Shown: positions 50,798 to 59,431 of the stretch, in pieces | Layout of the letters: each line of letters opens with the position of its first letter | Position numbering within the stretch: the stretch's first letter is position 1 | From: Aquimarina acroporae | GTDB lineage: Bacteria > Bacteroidota > Bacteroidia > Flavobacteriales > Flavobacteriaceae | Length of the DNA stretch: 64,000 nucleotides | Direction: 5' to 3' | Assembly: GCF_023195925.1 (NCBI RefSeq) | Contig: NZ_JALPRE010000006.1 | Coordinates: 248,001 to 312,000 of the forward strand | Program-made: the position numbers and the translations under genes | Notes under the pieces: model-generated | Told to the model about the DNA's origin: nothing | The model's input: the letters and a program-made list of their open reading frames with translations, nothing else | Database searches by the model: none

Positions 50798-53038
50798 TCA
50801 AGCAGTTTGTTCTTTACTTAATGCTTTGTGCAATTTGGTAAAAAACTCTTCTGTTTTGTATGGTTTTGGTATAATATCATTAAAACCATTATCATAAAAT
50901 TCATCCAGATTATCATCTAGCGTTACCGCAGTAAGTGCTATTACAGGTATTTCAGTATTAAATTCCCGTATTTGTTTGGTAGCTTCAATACCACTTATAC
51001 CTGGCATATGAATGTCCATTAAAATAAGATCATATGTGTTTTCTCGTACTTTATTAATGGCGATATCTCCATTGTCGGCTACATCACATTTTATTTTACT
51101 TTTTTCAAGAATTTTCCTCGTAATTAATTGGTTGATCTTGTTGTCTTCTACAATTAAAATGTATTTATCAACCAAAACATTGTAATCAATCTTTTTAGCG
51201 GCTTCAGTATAATCGGTACTCTTATCTTCAAAGATTTCAAATTTCAGATCAAAAATAAATTTGGATCCCTTTCCTAATTCACTCTCGAGTCGTATTTCAC
51301 TATCCATAAGAGCTAGTAGGTTCTTAACGATGGAAAGTCCAAGACCAGTACCTCCAAATTTCCTATTGATCTGTACAGATCCTTGTGTAAAGTTTTCGAA
51401 TATGCTTTGCTGTTTTTTCTCTGAGATTCCAACTCCGTTGTCCTCAATTTGGAAGTTGAGGAATACTTTGTTGTCTAGAGTATTGATCTTTTTTACTTTT
51501 ATCCAGATGTCTCCGTTTTGTGTAAATTTAATAGAGTTACCAATTAGGTTTATTAGTACCTGAGAGACTTTAAGAGGGTCACCTTTTAACTTCGCAGGAA
51601 TAGAATCATCAAATTCGTAATGTAGTTTGTTGTTACGATCTTTGGCAGATTTCCCTAAAGCAATTAATACATCATTAATTCTCTTTTTTAGATTAAAAGA
51701 GGTATGTTCTAGTTCAACTTTATTCGCTTCAAGTTTATTAAGGTCAAGGATGTTATTAATTAATGAAAGCAAATACTCACCTGAAAATTTAAGAGAATTT
51801 AAATGTTCCTTTTGGTTTGGAGTAGGACTTTCTTCTAGTAAAAGGTGTGTTAATCCAGTTACAGCATATAATGGAGTTCTTAGCTCATGAGTAATTGTAG
51901 ATAAAAACTGAACTTTTGCTTCACTTGCTCTTTCTGCATTTTCTTTTGCTAAAATAAGTTCGGTATTCTTGTTTTGTAAGAGTTCATTGGCCTTTGCTCT
52001 CAAATTGTTGTTTTTATATAGGGACAACGTAAGCAACGATAAAATAGTGATAAGAGCAATACTCAAAATGGTGGTTAATCTCCCCAATTTAAGAGATTTT
52101 TGTTGTTGAATATTTTCTTCGGTCAACTCTTCAATCAACACATTGTTTTCGTTTAAATTTAGTTTTGCTCCTGCTTCTTGTGCTATAATTTCTTTATTGG
52201 TGTTAAAAAGAGAGTCTTTGATTTTTTGATGAGTTTTAAGATAACTTAATGAAGTAGGGAAGTCCTCTTTACTCTCATATATTTCACTATATAGCTCGTA
52301 ACATTCAGATTGTATTTCAGTATAGCTCTTGTCTTTACCAATTTGCAACGCCAATTCATTGGTTTTTAAAGCTTCTTCTGGCTCACCAAGTTCTAGTTGG
52401 GCTCTTGCCTTTTTGGTATACAGTTTAGCTTTGAAATAATACATATTGAAAGAATCGATAGTGGGAAGGCCGCTATTAAATTGTTTTATGGCTTGTTCTG
52501 GTCTTCCTTGCGCCAGTTCCAGGATACCAAGATTTACTTTTATGGGTCCGTCTAAGCCTTTGAGATCATTTTTTTCAACCAGATCTAATGCAGATGATAA
52601 GACCTCATTAGATTTTTCAAATTTCCCGAGTTTTGTGGCAATAGATCCATAGGTCATATAAGAATGGGCCAGCATCATTTCATCGCCGTCTTCAGTTTGT
52701 ATATCAATTGCGTCTAGAATTTCCTCTTCGGCTTGGTGTAAATCTCCTAATTCTCTGTAGAGCTTGGCAAGAACCATATTGGTTCTGGCAATATAAGTTC
52801 TGTTTTGCTGCTGCAACGCAATTTCTTTGGCTTTGGTAATATTAAGGAGGGCGGGTTCTAGCTTAGCTTTATTAATTGAGCTGGAGGCTTTTAGTAAAAA
52901 GCTCTCAATAGAATCCTTAATCTGTGTGTTTTCATCAATTTCATTCGTTTGTGATGAAGCATAAAAACAACAAATTAGTAAAAGTCTGACTATACAATAT
53001 CTGATTTGGGTTGGCATTTTTCCTCTGAAATATGTCAA
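50798..53038 (-). CDS. Hybrid sensor histidine kinase with TPR sensor and receiver domain
   Basis: A 746-aa protein (MPTQIRYCIVRLLLICCFYA at residue 8 may be the true start). After a signal peptide come TPR repeats (~30-310) as periplasmic sensor, a membrane helix (~318-340, LTTILSIALITILSLLTLSL), a coiled linker, HisKA with the phospho-His in STITHELRTPLY, HATPase (DNGVGISEKKQQSIFENF, GTGLGLSIVKNLL) and a C-terminal receiver with phospho-Asp in DLILMDIHMPGISG. A partner output gene is not adjacent. The intramolecular receiver suggests a phosphorelay or feedback. Confidence 0.94.
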   Translation of the reverse strand: MTYFRGKMPTQIRYCIVRLLLICCFYASSQTNEIDENTQIKDSIESFLLKASSSINKAKLEPALLNITKAKEIALQQQNRTYIARTNMVLAKLYRELGDLHQAEEEILDAIDIQTEDGDEMMLAHSYMTYGSIATKLGKFEKSNEVLSSALDLVEKNDLKGLDGPIKVNLGILELAQGRPEQAIKQFNSGLPTIDSFNMYYFKAKLYTKKARAQLELGEPEEALKTNELALQIGKDKSYTEIQSECYELYSEIYESKEDFPTSLSYLKTHQKIKDSLFNTNKEIIAQEAGAKLNLNENNVLIEELTEENIQQQKSLKLGRLTTILSIALITILSLLTLSLYKNNNLRAKANELLQNKNTELILAKENAERASEAKVQFLSTITHELRTPLYAVTGLTHLLLEESPTPNQKEHLNSLKFSGEYLLSLINNILDLNKLEANKVELEHTSFNLKKRINDVLIALGKSAKDRNNKLHYEFDDSIPAKLKGDPLKVSQVLINLIGNSIKFTQNGDIWIKVKKINTLDNKVFLNFQIEDNGVGISEKKQQSIFENFTQGSVQINRKFGGTGLGLSIVKNLLALMDSEIRLESELGKGSKFIFDLKFEIFEDKSTDYTEAAKKIDYNVLVDKYILIVEDNKINQLITRKILEKSKIKCDVADNGDIAINKVRENTYDLILMDIHMPGISGIEATKQIREFNTEIPVIALTAVTLDDNLDEFYDNGFNDIIPKPYKTEEFFTKLHKALSKEQTA

Positions 53039-53047
53039 CTAATATAG

Positions 53048-54052
53048 TTATTTCTTACAAATGTTAATAATTAAATCAATTATTCTATTGCTATATCCTA
53101 TTTCATTATCGTACCAACCAATAATTTTAACCATTTTTCCAATAACCGAAGTCATTAAAGAATCGAAAACACATGAATACGGATTTCCTATAATATCTAT
53201 AGACACAATCGGGTCTTCGGTATAAGAAATAATGCCTGCTAGCTCGCTTTGAGATGCATTTTTAAAAGCTTCATTAATTTCTTCTATAGAGGTTTTTTTC
53301 TTTACATTAAATGTAATATCTGTCAATGAACCATCGGGAACAGGAACTCGTATACCACACCCTCCGATTACATCGCTCAAATCTGGAAAAATTTTTGTTA
53401 AGGCTTTTGCGGCGCCTGTTGTGGTTGGAACTATAGATTGGCTAGCTGCTCTAGCTCGTCTTAAGTCTCTATGTGGTTGATCATGAAGACTTTGATCTGT
53501 GGTGTAGCTGTGTATAGTAGTGATATAAGCTTGTTCGATACCACAAAGGTCATTAATAACCTTAATCATTGGAGCAGCATTATTAGTAGTACAAGAGGCA
53601 TTTGAGATAATGGTTTCAGATCCATCTAAAATATGCTCATTTACACCCAAAACCACAGTTTTGATCTCATCTTCTAAAGGAGGTACAGAAAGAATAACTC
53701 TTTTGGCTCCTGCTTTTAGATGTTTTTCCAAAAGACCTTTTGTTTTAAAACGACCCGTGGCTTCTATAACAATATCTACATCATAGTTTGCCCAATTACA
53801 GTTTTCTGGATCTTGTTCATTAAGGAAAGAAACGCTATTTCCATCTACAATAATATGATTATTGTCGTGTTTTACTTCCAGAGGTAATACACCATGTATA
53901 CTATCATATTTTAAAAGATGACTTAATGTTTTTGTGTCTGCAATATCGTTTACAGCAACGACTTCGATAGTTTTGTGATTTATGAGTAATCTAAAGAGAT
54001 TACGTCCAATTCTTCCAAAACCATTAATAGCAATTCTAATTGGTTTGTTCAT
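53048..54052 (-). CDS. gap: Glyceraldehyde-3-phosphate dehydrogenase
   Basis: A 334-aa glycolytic enzyme. The NAD-binding start INGFGRIGRNLFRLL, the catalytic Cys in SNASCTTNNAAP and the His-containing IHSYTTDQSLHDQPHRDLRR are all intact. It converts glyceraldehyde 3-phosphate to 1,3-bisphosphoglycerate with NAD(P). Length is standard. Its start is 28 bp from the lipA stop, same strand, so it may follow lipA in an operon. Confidence 0.96.
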   Translation of the reverse strand: MNKPIRIAINGFGRIGRNLFRLLINHKTIEVVAVNDIADTKTLSHLLKYDSIHGVLPLEVKHDNNHIIVDGNSVSFLNEQDPENCNWANYDVDIVIEATGRFKTKGLLEKHLKAGAKRVILSVPPLEDEIKTVVLGVNEHILDGSETIISNASCTTNNAAPMIKVINDLCGIEQAYITTIHSYTTDQSLHDQPHRDLRRARAASQSIVPTTTGAAKALTKIFPDLSDVIGGCGIRVPVPDGSLTDITFNVKKKTSIEEINEAFKNASQSELAGIISYTEDPIVSIDIIGNPYSCVFDSLMTSVIGKMVKIIGWYDNEIGYSNRIIDLIINICKK

Positions 54053-54080
54053 TATTCCCTTAATATACTATTATTCAGAA

Positions 54081-54953
54081 TTACGTAAGATGTTTTTGAG
54101 CTTTGTATGAAGAGCGTACCAAAGCTCCACTTTCGACATGTCTGAATCCCATTTCAAGCCCTATTTCTTCATATTTTTTGAACTGATCAGGTGTTATAAA
54201 CTCTTTGACAGGGAGGTGTTTCTTGCTTGGTTGCAAATATTGTCCAATAGTAACAATATCCAAATTTACGTCTCGTAAATCTTTAAGAGTTTGAATTACT
54301 TCTTCTTCTTTTTCTCCTAAACCAAGCATGATTCCACTTTTGGTTCTGTTGATACCATTATCCTTAAGATACTTTAATACCTGCAAACTTTGTTCATATT
54401 TTGCTTGAATACGTACTTCTCTTGTTAACCTTTTTACGGTTTCCATGTTATGTGAGACCACTTCTGGTTTTACAGCGATAATACGATCTATGTTTTTTGT
54501 TTTTCCTTGAAAATCAGGGATTAAAGTTTCCAAAGTAGTTTCAGGGTTCATTCTTCGAATAGCCTGAATTGTTTCCGCCCAAATAATAGAGCCACCATCT
54601 GCCAAGTCATCTCTATCTACTGAGGTAACAACTGCATGTTTGATGTTCATTATTTTTATCGATCGCGCTACTTTTTCTGGTTCTTCCCAATCAACAGTTT
54701 CAGGTCTTCCCGTTTTTACACCACAGAAACCACAAGAGCGAGTACAAATATTTCCTAAAATCATGAATGTAGCTGTCCCTTCACTCCAGCATTCACCCAT
54801 ATTTGGACAACTACCGGAAGTACAAATGGTATGTAGGTTGTATTTATCTACTAATCCTCTAAGTTCGGTATACTTTTTACCCGTAGGAAGTTTTACGCGT
54901 AACCACTTAGGTTTTCCTTTAGGTGGTGCCGCAACAGTTCCATCATTATTCAT
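54081..54953 (-). CDS. lipA: Lipoyl synthase
   Basis: A 290-aa radical SAM enzyme that inserts two sulfurs into octanoyl groups on lipoate-dependent enzymes. The auxiliary cluster motif CTSGSCPNMGEC and the radical SAM motif CTRSCGFC are both intact, as are GLGEKEEEVIQTLKDL and the C-terminal ESGALVRSSYKAQ (the conserved R-S-S-Y). Length is normal. Confidence 0.97.
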   Translation of the reverse strand: MNNDGTVAAPPKGKPKWLRVKLPTGKKYTELRGLVDKYNLHTICTSGSCPNMGECWSEGTATFMILGNICTRSCGFCGVKTGRPETVDWEEPEKVARSIKIMNIKHAVVTSVDRDDLADGGSIIWAETIQAIRRMNPETTLETLIPDFQGKTKNIDRIIAVKPEVVSHNMETVKRLTREVRIQAKYEQSLQVLKYLKDNGINRTKSGIMLGLGEKEEEVIQTLKDLRDVNLDIVTIGQYLQPSKKHLPVKEFITPDQFKKYEEIGLEMGFRHVESGALVRSSYKAQKHLT

Positions 54954-55197
54954 ACAAGCAATATTTTAGGCAAAAATACAAAGAATGCTTTTTATTATTA
55001 TAGGCTTAGGGTAAAAGTTCTGTTTTGCCCCTCTTTTATAACGGGAAATACTCCTTGATAGCTCAGGTTTATTTCCTTTTTTAATTCAGTGTTTAACTCC
55101 TTACCTGCTGTTTATTAGGTGTTTAATTTTGATTTTGAGTTTATGGGTGGTTCCGAAAAACCTTAATAGAGTAGGGTAACTTTTAAAACTGTTAATT

Positions 55198-55845
55198 ATG
55201 AAAAAAAGAGCATTAATTTTTTTATGCATGATCGTATTGTCTTTTGGTGCATGTGAAAAAGAAGCTATTCAAAACGAACAACGTCTTGGGGATGACGTTG
55301 TGAATTTGGAACGGCAAGTTGATGGTAAATTAAGCTTTAAAATGACTTGTGTGTATTTCTATGAGTATGGAAGATGGGAGGTAGGTCCCTGGGGATTATT
55401 TTGTAACAAAAGAAGATCAGGAATTTGTAGTATTAAGAGATTCTGTTTCCCTGAAATCTATATCGATCCTTGTGAATTGATACCGTGCTGGATAGATTTT
55501 CTAGATCCTTGGGTGATTTATGAGAAGTTTGATCCAAGAGAATTTAGATCCTTTAGAGATAAGCTTGAATTAGATATCGACCCAAGGGTTTCGTCGGTGC
55601 CTTTTGCATTGAATGAACAAGTAATGGGGCTTCAGTTTTATGAAAAAAATGAATTAATGTATATCAAAAATGAAAAAACAGGAGTTTTTAATTTAAATGA
55701 AGATATAACCTTTGATAGGGAGACTAGCGAAAATTTAGGTCTTAAAGGTAATGTGGTAAAAGCAGGAGAATATCCTATACTTATTAATGAAGAAAATAAT
55801 ACATTCAATGTGATACTGTCTGTAGAAAAAGGATTTGAAAAGTAA
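55198..55845 (+). CDS. Hypothetical lipoprotein
   Basis: A 215-aa protein with lipobox SFGAC (Cys19). The mature part has a Cys-rich middle: CVYFYEYGRWEVGPWGLFC, RSGICSIKRFC, DPCELIPCW. The C-terminus is beta-rich (NVVKAGEYPILINEENNTFN, VILSVEKGFEK). It resembles small Bacteroidota lipoproteins, but I recognise no family. It lies after a gap and ends in a strong terminator, so it is a single-gene unit. Confidence 0.7.
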   Translation: MKKRALIFLCMIVLSFGACEKEAIQNEQRLGDDVVNLERQVDGKLSFKMTCVYFYEYGRWEVGPWGLFCNKRRSGICSIKRFCFPEIYIDPCELIPCWIDFLDPWVIYEKFDPREFRSFRDKLELDIDPRVSSVPFALNEQVMGLQFYEKNELMYIKNEKTGVFNLNEDITFDRETSENLGLKGNVVKAGEYPILINEENNTFNVILSVEKGFEK

Positions 55846-55863
55846 TTTTTTAGTTTTTTATAG

Positions 55864-55896
55864 AAGGCTGGTATCATTTGATACTAGCCTTTGTTA
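55864..55896 (+). terminator. Terminator after the hypothetical lipoprotein
   Basis: AAGGCTGGTATCA (55864-55876) pairs with TGATACTAGCCTT (55879-55891), with one G-T pair. Confidence 0.8.
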
Positions 55897-55966
55897 TTTT
55901 TTAAGACAAATATTAACCTCTAGTTAAAATTAAGTTAACATAAAATTTTTTTTGCATTTCAAAGTT

Positions 55967-56221
55967 ATGTTTTTTAAAAGAGTAAAAGTCATGCAGGAGG
56001 AATTGGTAAGTCCTAAAAAACAACAAAATAATCGGAAACGTGTAGAGAAATGGTTACTAAATAACCACAGATATATTAACATTACTGCAATAGAAAAGGA
56101 GATCTCTGCTCCAAAAGGTCTAGTTCAAAAATTCGTTAAATATGATAAAAAAATTAACGATAAATGGATAGACCCACTTTCTGGAATTATAAAGCGTTTT
56201 ACCAATTTTACCCTCAGATAG
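55967..56221 (+). CDS. Small basic protein, possibly DNA-binding
   Basis: The frame opens at 55952 with TTG; the ATG at 55967 (84 aa, MFFKRVKVMQEELVSP) or the ATG at 55991 is more likely. The protein is basic with the stretch KRVEKWLLNNHRYINITAIE, then KEISAPKGLVQKFVKYDKKI, which reads like a helix-turn-helix of the type found in small phage or toxin-antitoxin regulators. No family is recognised. It is convergent with the ECF sigma gene. Confidence 0.5.
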   Translation: MFFKRVKVMQEELVSPKKQQNNRKRVEKWLLNNHRYINITAIEKEISAPKGLVQKFVKYDKKINDKWIDPLSGIIKRFTNFTLR

Positions 56222-56240
56222 TACTATTTTCTAACTTGTT

Positions 56241-56819
56241 TTAAGATTTATTTTTAGGGCTGTTGATAATCTCCGAAAGTAATTTTTTTGCACGAAGTAA
56301 CTTTACTTTTACATTATTTATAGGCTCATTAAGATTATCTGCAATTTCTTTATAACTCAATTCCTGAAAATACCTCAAATTAATTACTTGTTGATAATGC
56401 GGTTTGAGCTGTTTTATAAATAAAAGTAATTGCGCTAAATTTTGTTCTGTGATCAGCTTGTCTTCTGGCGTTGGGTTGTCATCAATAATTTTATAAACAG
56501 AATCATCTACTTGAGTAGTAGTTTTAGACTGTATTGATGCATTTTTTTTTCTTACTAAGTCAATATGAATGTTCTTAGAAATTTGTATCAACCAGGTTTT
56601 AAAATTATACTCTTCTTTAAATGTGTTTATTTTATCAAAAGCTCTCGAGAAACTTTGAATGGTTATATCTTCAGCTTCGTATTCGTTACGAATACGGTTT
56701 AATTGAAAATTATATACATCATTCCAAAAGGTATCCAAAAGGTAATTAAAAGAAGCTTGTTTGCCTTCTTTTGCCTGTTGAATATGTTCTTCTAAGGAAT
56801 TAGGATATTTTTTTTTCAA
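56241..56819 (-). CDS. ECF-type RNA polymerase sigma factor
   Basis: A 192-aa sigma-70 family protein with only regions 2 and 4. Region 2: NEYEAEDITIQSFSRAFDKI and FKTWLIQISKNIHIDLVRKK; region 4: YQQVINLRYFQELSYKEIAD and LNEPINNVKVKLLRAKKLL. It redirects RNA polymerase to a dedicated promoter set. No anti-sigma factor is adjacent, so control may be transcriptional or by an unlinked anti-sigma. The next gene upstream is the small Cys-containing protein at 56855. Confidence 0.93.
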   Translation of the reverse strand: MKKKYPNSLEEHIQQAKEGKQASFNYLLDTFWNDVYNFQLNRIRNEYEAEDITIQSFSRAFDKINTFKEEYNFKTWLIQISKNIHIDLVRKKNASIQSKTTTQVDDSVYKIIDDNPTPEDKLITEQNLAQLLLFIKQLKPHYQQVINLRYFQELSYKEIADNLNEPINNVKVKLLRAKKLLSEIINSPKNKS

Positions 56820-56854
56820 TGATTTCTTTTTGGATAAATAACCAGAAGAGAGAC

Positions 56855-57061
56855 CTAGTTAGAATGTTCTTTTTCATTACAATTTGAGAATTGATCTGGC
56901 GTTTTTCCGCACAGAGAACAAGACTCACCATCTTTATTTAAAAAAGGACTTTGACTTGCACAAGTACCTGCAAATTTACCATCTTTTTTTGCCCATAATT
57001 TAATTGCAATCCCAGCAAATGCTAGAAGTAACAGACCTACTGTAAGTAACAAAAGTTTCAT
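56855..57061 (-). CDS. Small membrane-anchored Cys-rich protein
   Basis: A 68-aa protein with one N-terminal helix (LLLLTVGLLLLAFAGIAIKL) and a short tail with cysteines spaced like a small metal site: GTCASQS, then SCSLCGKTP and NCNEKEHS. This resembles small 'membrane or secreted' Bacteroidota proteins with a CxxC pair. A redox or metal role is possible but unproven. It lies 36 bp upstream of the sigma gene on the same strand and may be its transcriptional partner. Confidence 0.7.
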   Translation of the reverse strand: MKLLLLTVGLLLLAFAGIAIKLWAKKDGKFAGTCASQSPFLNKDGESCSLCGKTPDQFSNCNEKEHSN

Positions 57062-57123
57062 AACAATATATAAAGTAACTAATTTGGGTACAAAGATACA
57101 AAGAATGTGTGGCTATTAAGAAC

Positions 57124-58137
57124 TTATATGATATTAACTTCTGTCTCAAGCTTAATTTTGAAAGTATCAAAAACAGTCGCTTTGATTTTTTCTGAAACCT
57201 CTAATATCTCTTTACCCGATGCATTGTCATAATTCACCAATACCAGAGCCTGGTTTTTGTGTACTCCTGCATCTCCCCATCTTTTACCTTTGAAGCCACA
57301 TTGCTCTATTAGCCAACCTGCAGGAACTTTTATACTATTTTCATCAATTTGGTATGATGGGATTTTTTGAAATTCCTTTTGTAATTCCATAAAGTGATCT
57401 TTAGAAATCACAGGATTCTTAAAAAAACTACCACTGTTTCCTATTTCTAAGGGGTCTGGTAATTTGCTTTTTCTTATTTTAATAACAGCATCAGAGATAT
57501 TTTGAATAGTAGGATTACTAATGTTCTGCTCTGCTAATGCTGCTTCGATGGCACCATAGCTGGTATTTAGGTAATGATTCTTTTTACTTAACTTAAAGGT
57601 CACCGATGTTATAATGAATTTACCTTTGGCTTCATTTTTAAAAATAGAGTTCCGGTATCCAAATTTGCATTCTTCATTAGAGAAAACATGTTTTTTTCCT
57701 GAAGATAATTCGTAAGCTTCACAACTTACCATGGTATCTTTTAGTTCTACACCATAAGCTCCAATATTTTGAATAGGTGCGCTACCCACATAACCCGGTA
57801 TAAGAGATAGATTTTCTAAACCTCCAAAATTGTTTTCGATACAATGCAAGACAAAGTCATGCCAGTTTTCTCCTCCTTTGGCTGTAATCACTACAAAATC
57901 TTCATTACTTTCTTTAATAGTTATGCCCTTTATAGCGATATGAATAACAAAGGCATCTAAGTCTCGGGTTAAAAGCATATTACTGCCTCCACTCAAAACA
58001 AATAGTTCTTTGTCGACTGGTTTAGAAAGTACTTCCTTTAGTTGTTTTTCAGAAGTAATTTCAACAAATTCGGCGGCCTTAACATTGATACCGAATGTAT
58101 TGTAGTTTTTTAAAGATTTGTTATACTCAACCTTCAT
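57124..58137 (-). CDS. murB: UDP-N-acetylenolpyruvoylglucosamine reductase
   Basis: A 337-aa, FAD-dependent enzyme (type I, E. coli length) that makes UDP-N-acetylmuramate. It shows the opening YNKSLKNYNTFGINVKAAEF, the FAD region LSGGSNMLLT, GLENLSLIPGYVGSAPIQNI, the active-site FGYRNSIFK and GNSGSFFKNPVI (catalytic Ser) and the late AGWLIEQCGFKG. It overlaps the aminotransferase gene by 4 bp, so the two are translationally coupled. Confidence 0.95.
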   Translation of the reverse strand: MKVEYNKSLKNYNTFGINVKAAEFVEITSEKQLKEVLSKPVDKELFVLSGGSNMLLTRDLDAFVIHIAIKGITIKESNEDFVVITAKGGENWHDFVLHCIENNFGGLENLSLIPGYVGSAPIQNIGAYGVELKDTMVSCEAYELSSGKKHVFSNEECKFGYRNSIFKNEAKGKFIITSVTFKLSKKNHYLNTSYGAIEAALAEQNISNPTIQNISDAVIKIRKSKLPDPLEIGNSGSFFKNPVISKDHFMELQKEFQKIPSYQIDENSIKVPAGWLIEQCGFKGKRWGDAGVHKNQALVLVNYDNASGKEILEVSEKIKATVFDTFKIKLETEVNII

Positions 58138-59327
58138 AGACTATTATATTTTTCAAGACCTAATCTTAATATATTAATTGCGGTTTTAAGATCTCTTCGA
58201 TTTAAAACATATGCAATACGCACCTGATTTTTCCCTTCATTCGGGCTAGAGTAAAAACCTGACGCGGGTGCTAACATAACAGTTTGTTTGTTAACATCAA
58301 ATTCGTCTAGTAGCCATTGGGCAAAATGATCTGAATCTTCTATGGGGAGTTCTACTATGCAGTAAAAAGCTCCCTTGGGAGAAGCTACTTTAACTCCAGG
58401 AATATCTCTGAGTCCTGCGACCAACGTATCTCTTCTGGATTTATATTTGGCCACGGTCTCTTTGTAATATGAATCTGGGGCTTCTAGAGCAGCCTCACTA
58501 GCTATTTGCGCAAAGGTAGGAGGGCTAAGTCTTGCTTGAGCAAATTTCATGGCTGTCTCCATAACGCTTTTGTTTTTACTGACCATACACCCAATACGTG
58601 CTCCGCACATGCTATATCTTTTAGATACAGAGTCAACAACTATTGCGTGTTCATCCAGATCTTTTTCTTGTAATATAGAGTAATGCTCAGAATCGTCGTA
58701 AACAAATTCTCGATATACTTCGTCTGAAATTAAGAATAAATCATACTTGATTGCTAATCTGGACAATTGCTGGATTTCTTCTTTGCTGTATAGATAACCC
58801 GTAGGGTTTCCTGGGTTGCAAATTAAAATAGCTTTGGTTTTTGGTGTAATTAACTTCTCAAATTCTTGTATTGAAGGTAGCGCAAATCCCGTTTCTAATT
58901 TTGAAATGACAGGAACTACGGTAACAGTAGATTGTGTAGAGAAACTATAGTAGTTAGCATAAAAAGGTTCTGGTACTATAATCTCATCTCCTGGGTCGGT
59001 AATACTTCCCATAGTAAAAATCAAAGCTTCACTACCCCCAGTAGTAATTAGAATATCATCAGAAGATATAGTAATATCGTGTTTTGCATAATAACCAGCT
59101 AGTTTTCTTCTGAAACTTTCAAAACCGGCAGAATGACTGTATGCTAAAACATCTAATTTGTGATTTTTAACCGCTTCCATAGCCTCAATAGGTGTTTTAA
59201 TATCGGGTTGACCTATGTTGAGGTGATATATGTGCTTACCCTCTTTTGCAGCTTTTTCAGCAAAAGGCACCAATTTTCTAATTGGTGATTCTGGCATAGC
59301 CTTACCTTTTTGAGATACTATTGGCAT
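58134..59327 (-). CDS. Pyridoxal-phosphate aminotransferase (class I, aspartate-type)
   Basis: A 397-aa fold-type I aminotransferase. The PLP-binding Lys is in VVDSVSKRYSMCGARIG, the substrate Asn-Pro in AILICNPGNPTGYLYSKEEI and Tyr/Asp contacts in FLISDEVYREFVYDD. Family similarity is to aspartate/aromatic or alanine aminotransferases; the exact substrates cannot be told. It is coupled to murB by a 4-bp overlap, and it has 104 bp of leader from the divergent aspartyl protease gene. Confidence 0.92.
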   Translation of the reverse strand: MPIVSQKGKAMPESPIRKLVPFAEKAAKEGKHIYHLNIGQPDIKTPIEAMEAVKNHKLDVLAYSHSAGFESFRRKLAGYYAKHDITISSDDILITTGGSEALIFTMGSITDPGDEIIVPEPFYANYYSFSTQSTVTVVPVISKLETGFALPSIQEFEKLITPKTKAILICNPGNPTGYLYSKEEIQQLSRLAIKYDLFLISDEVYREFVYDDSEHYSILQEKDLDEHAIVVDSVSKRYSMCGARIGCMVSKNKSVMETAMKFAQARLSPPTFAQIASEAALEAPDSYYKETVAKYKSRRDTLVAGLRDIPGVKVASPKGAFYCIVELPIEDSDHFAQWLLDEFDVNKQTVMLAPASGFYSSPNEGKNQVRIAYVLNRRDLKTAINILRLGLEKYNSL

Positions 59328-59431
59328 TGTATTCCTAGTTTAAAAAATAAATAGCGGTAAATTTCTTAAATTATTGAGAAATAGCCTCAAATAAATGAGT
59401 AATTTTCAACTATTTTTCTATATTTAGAGGA

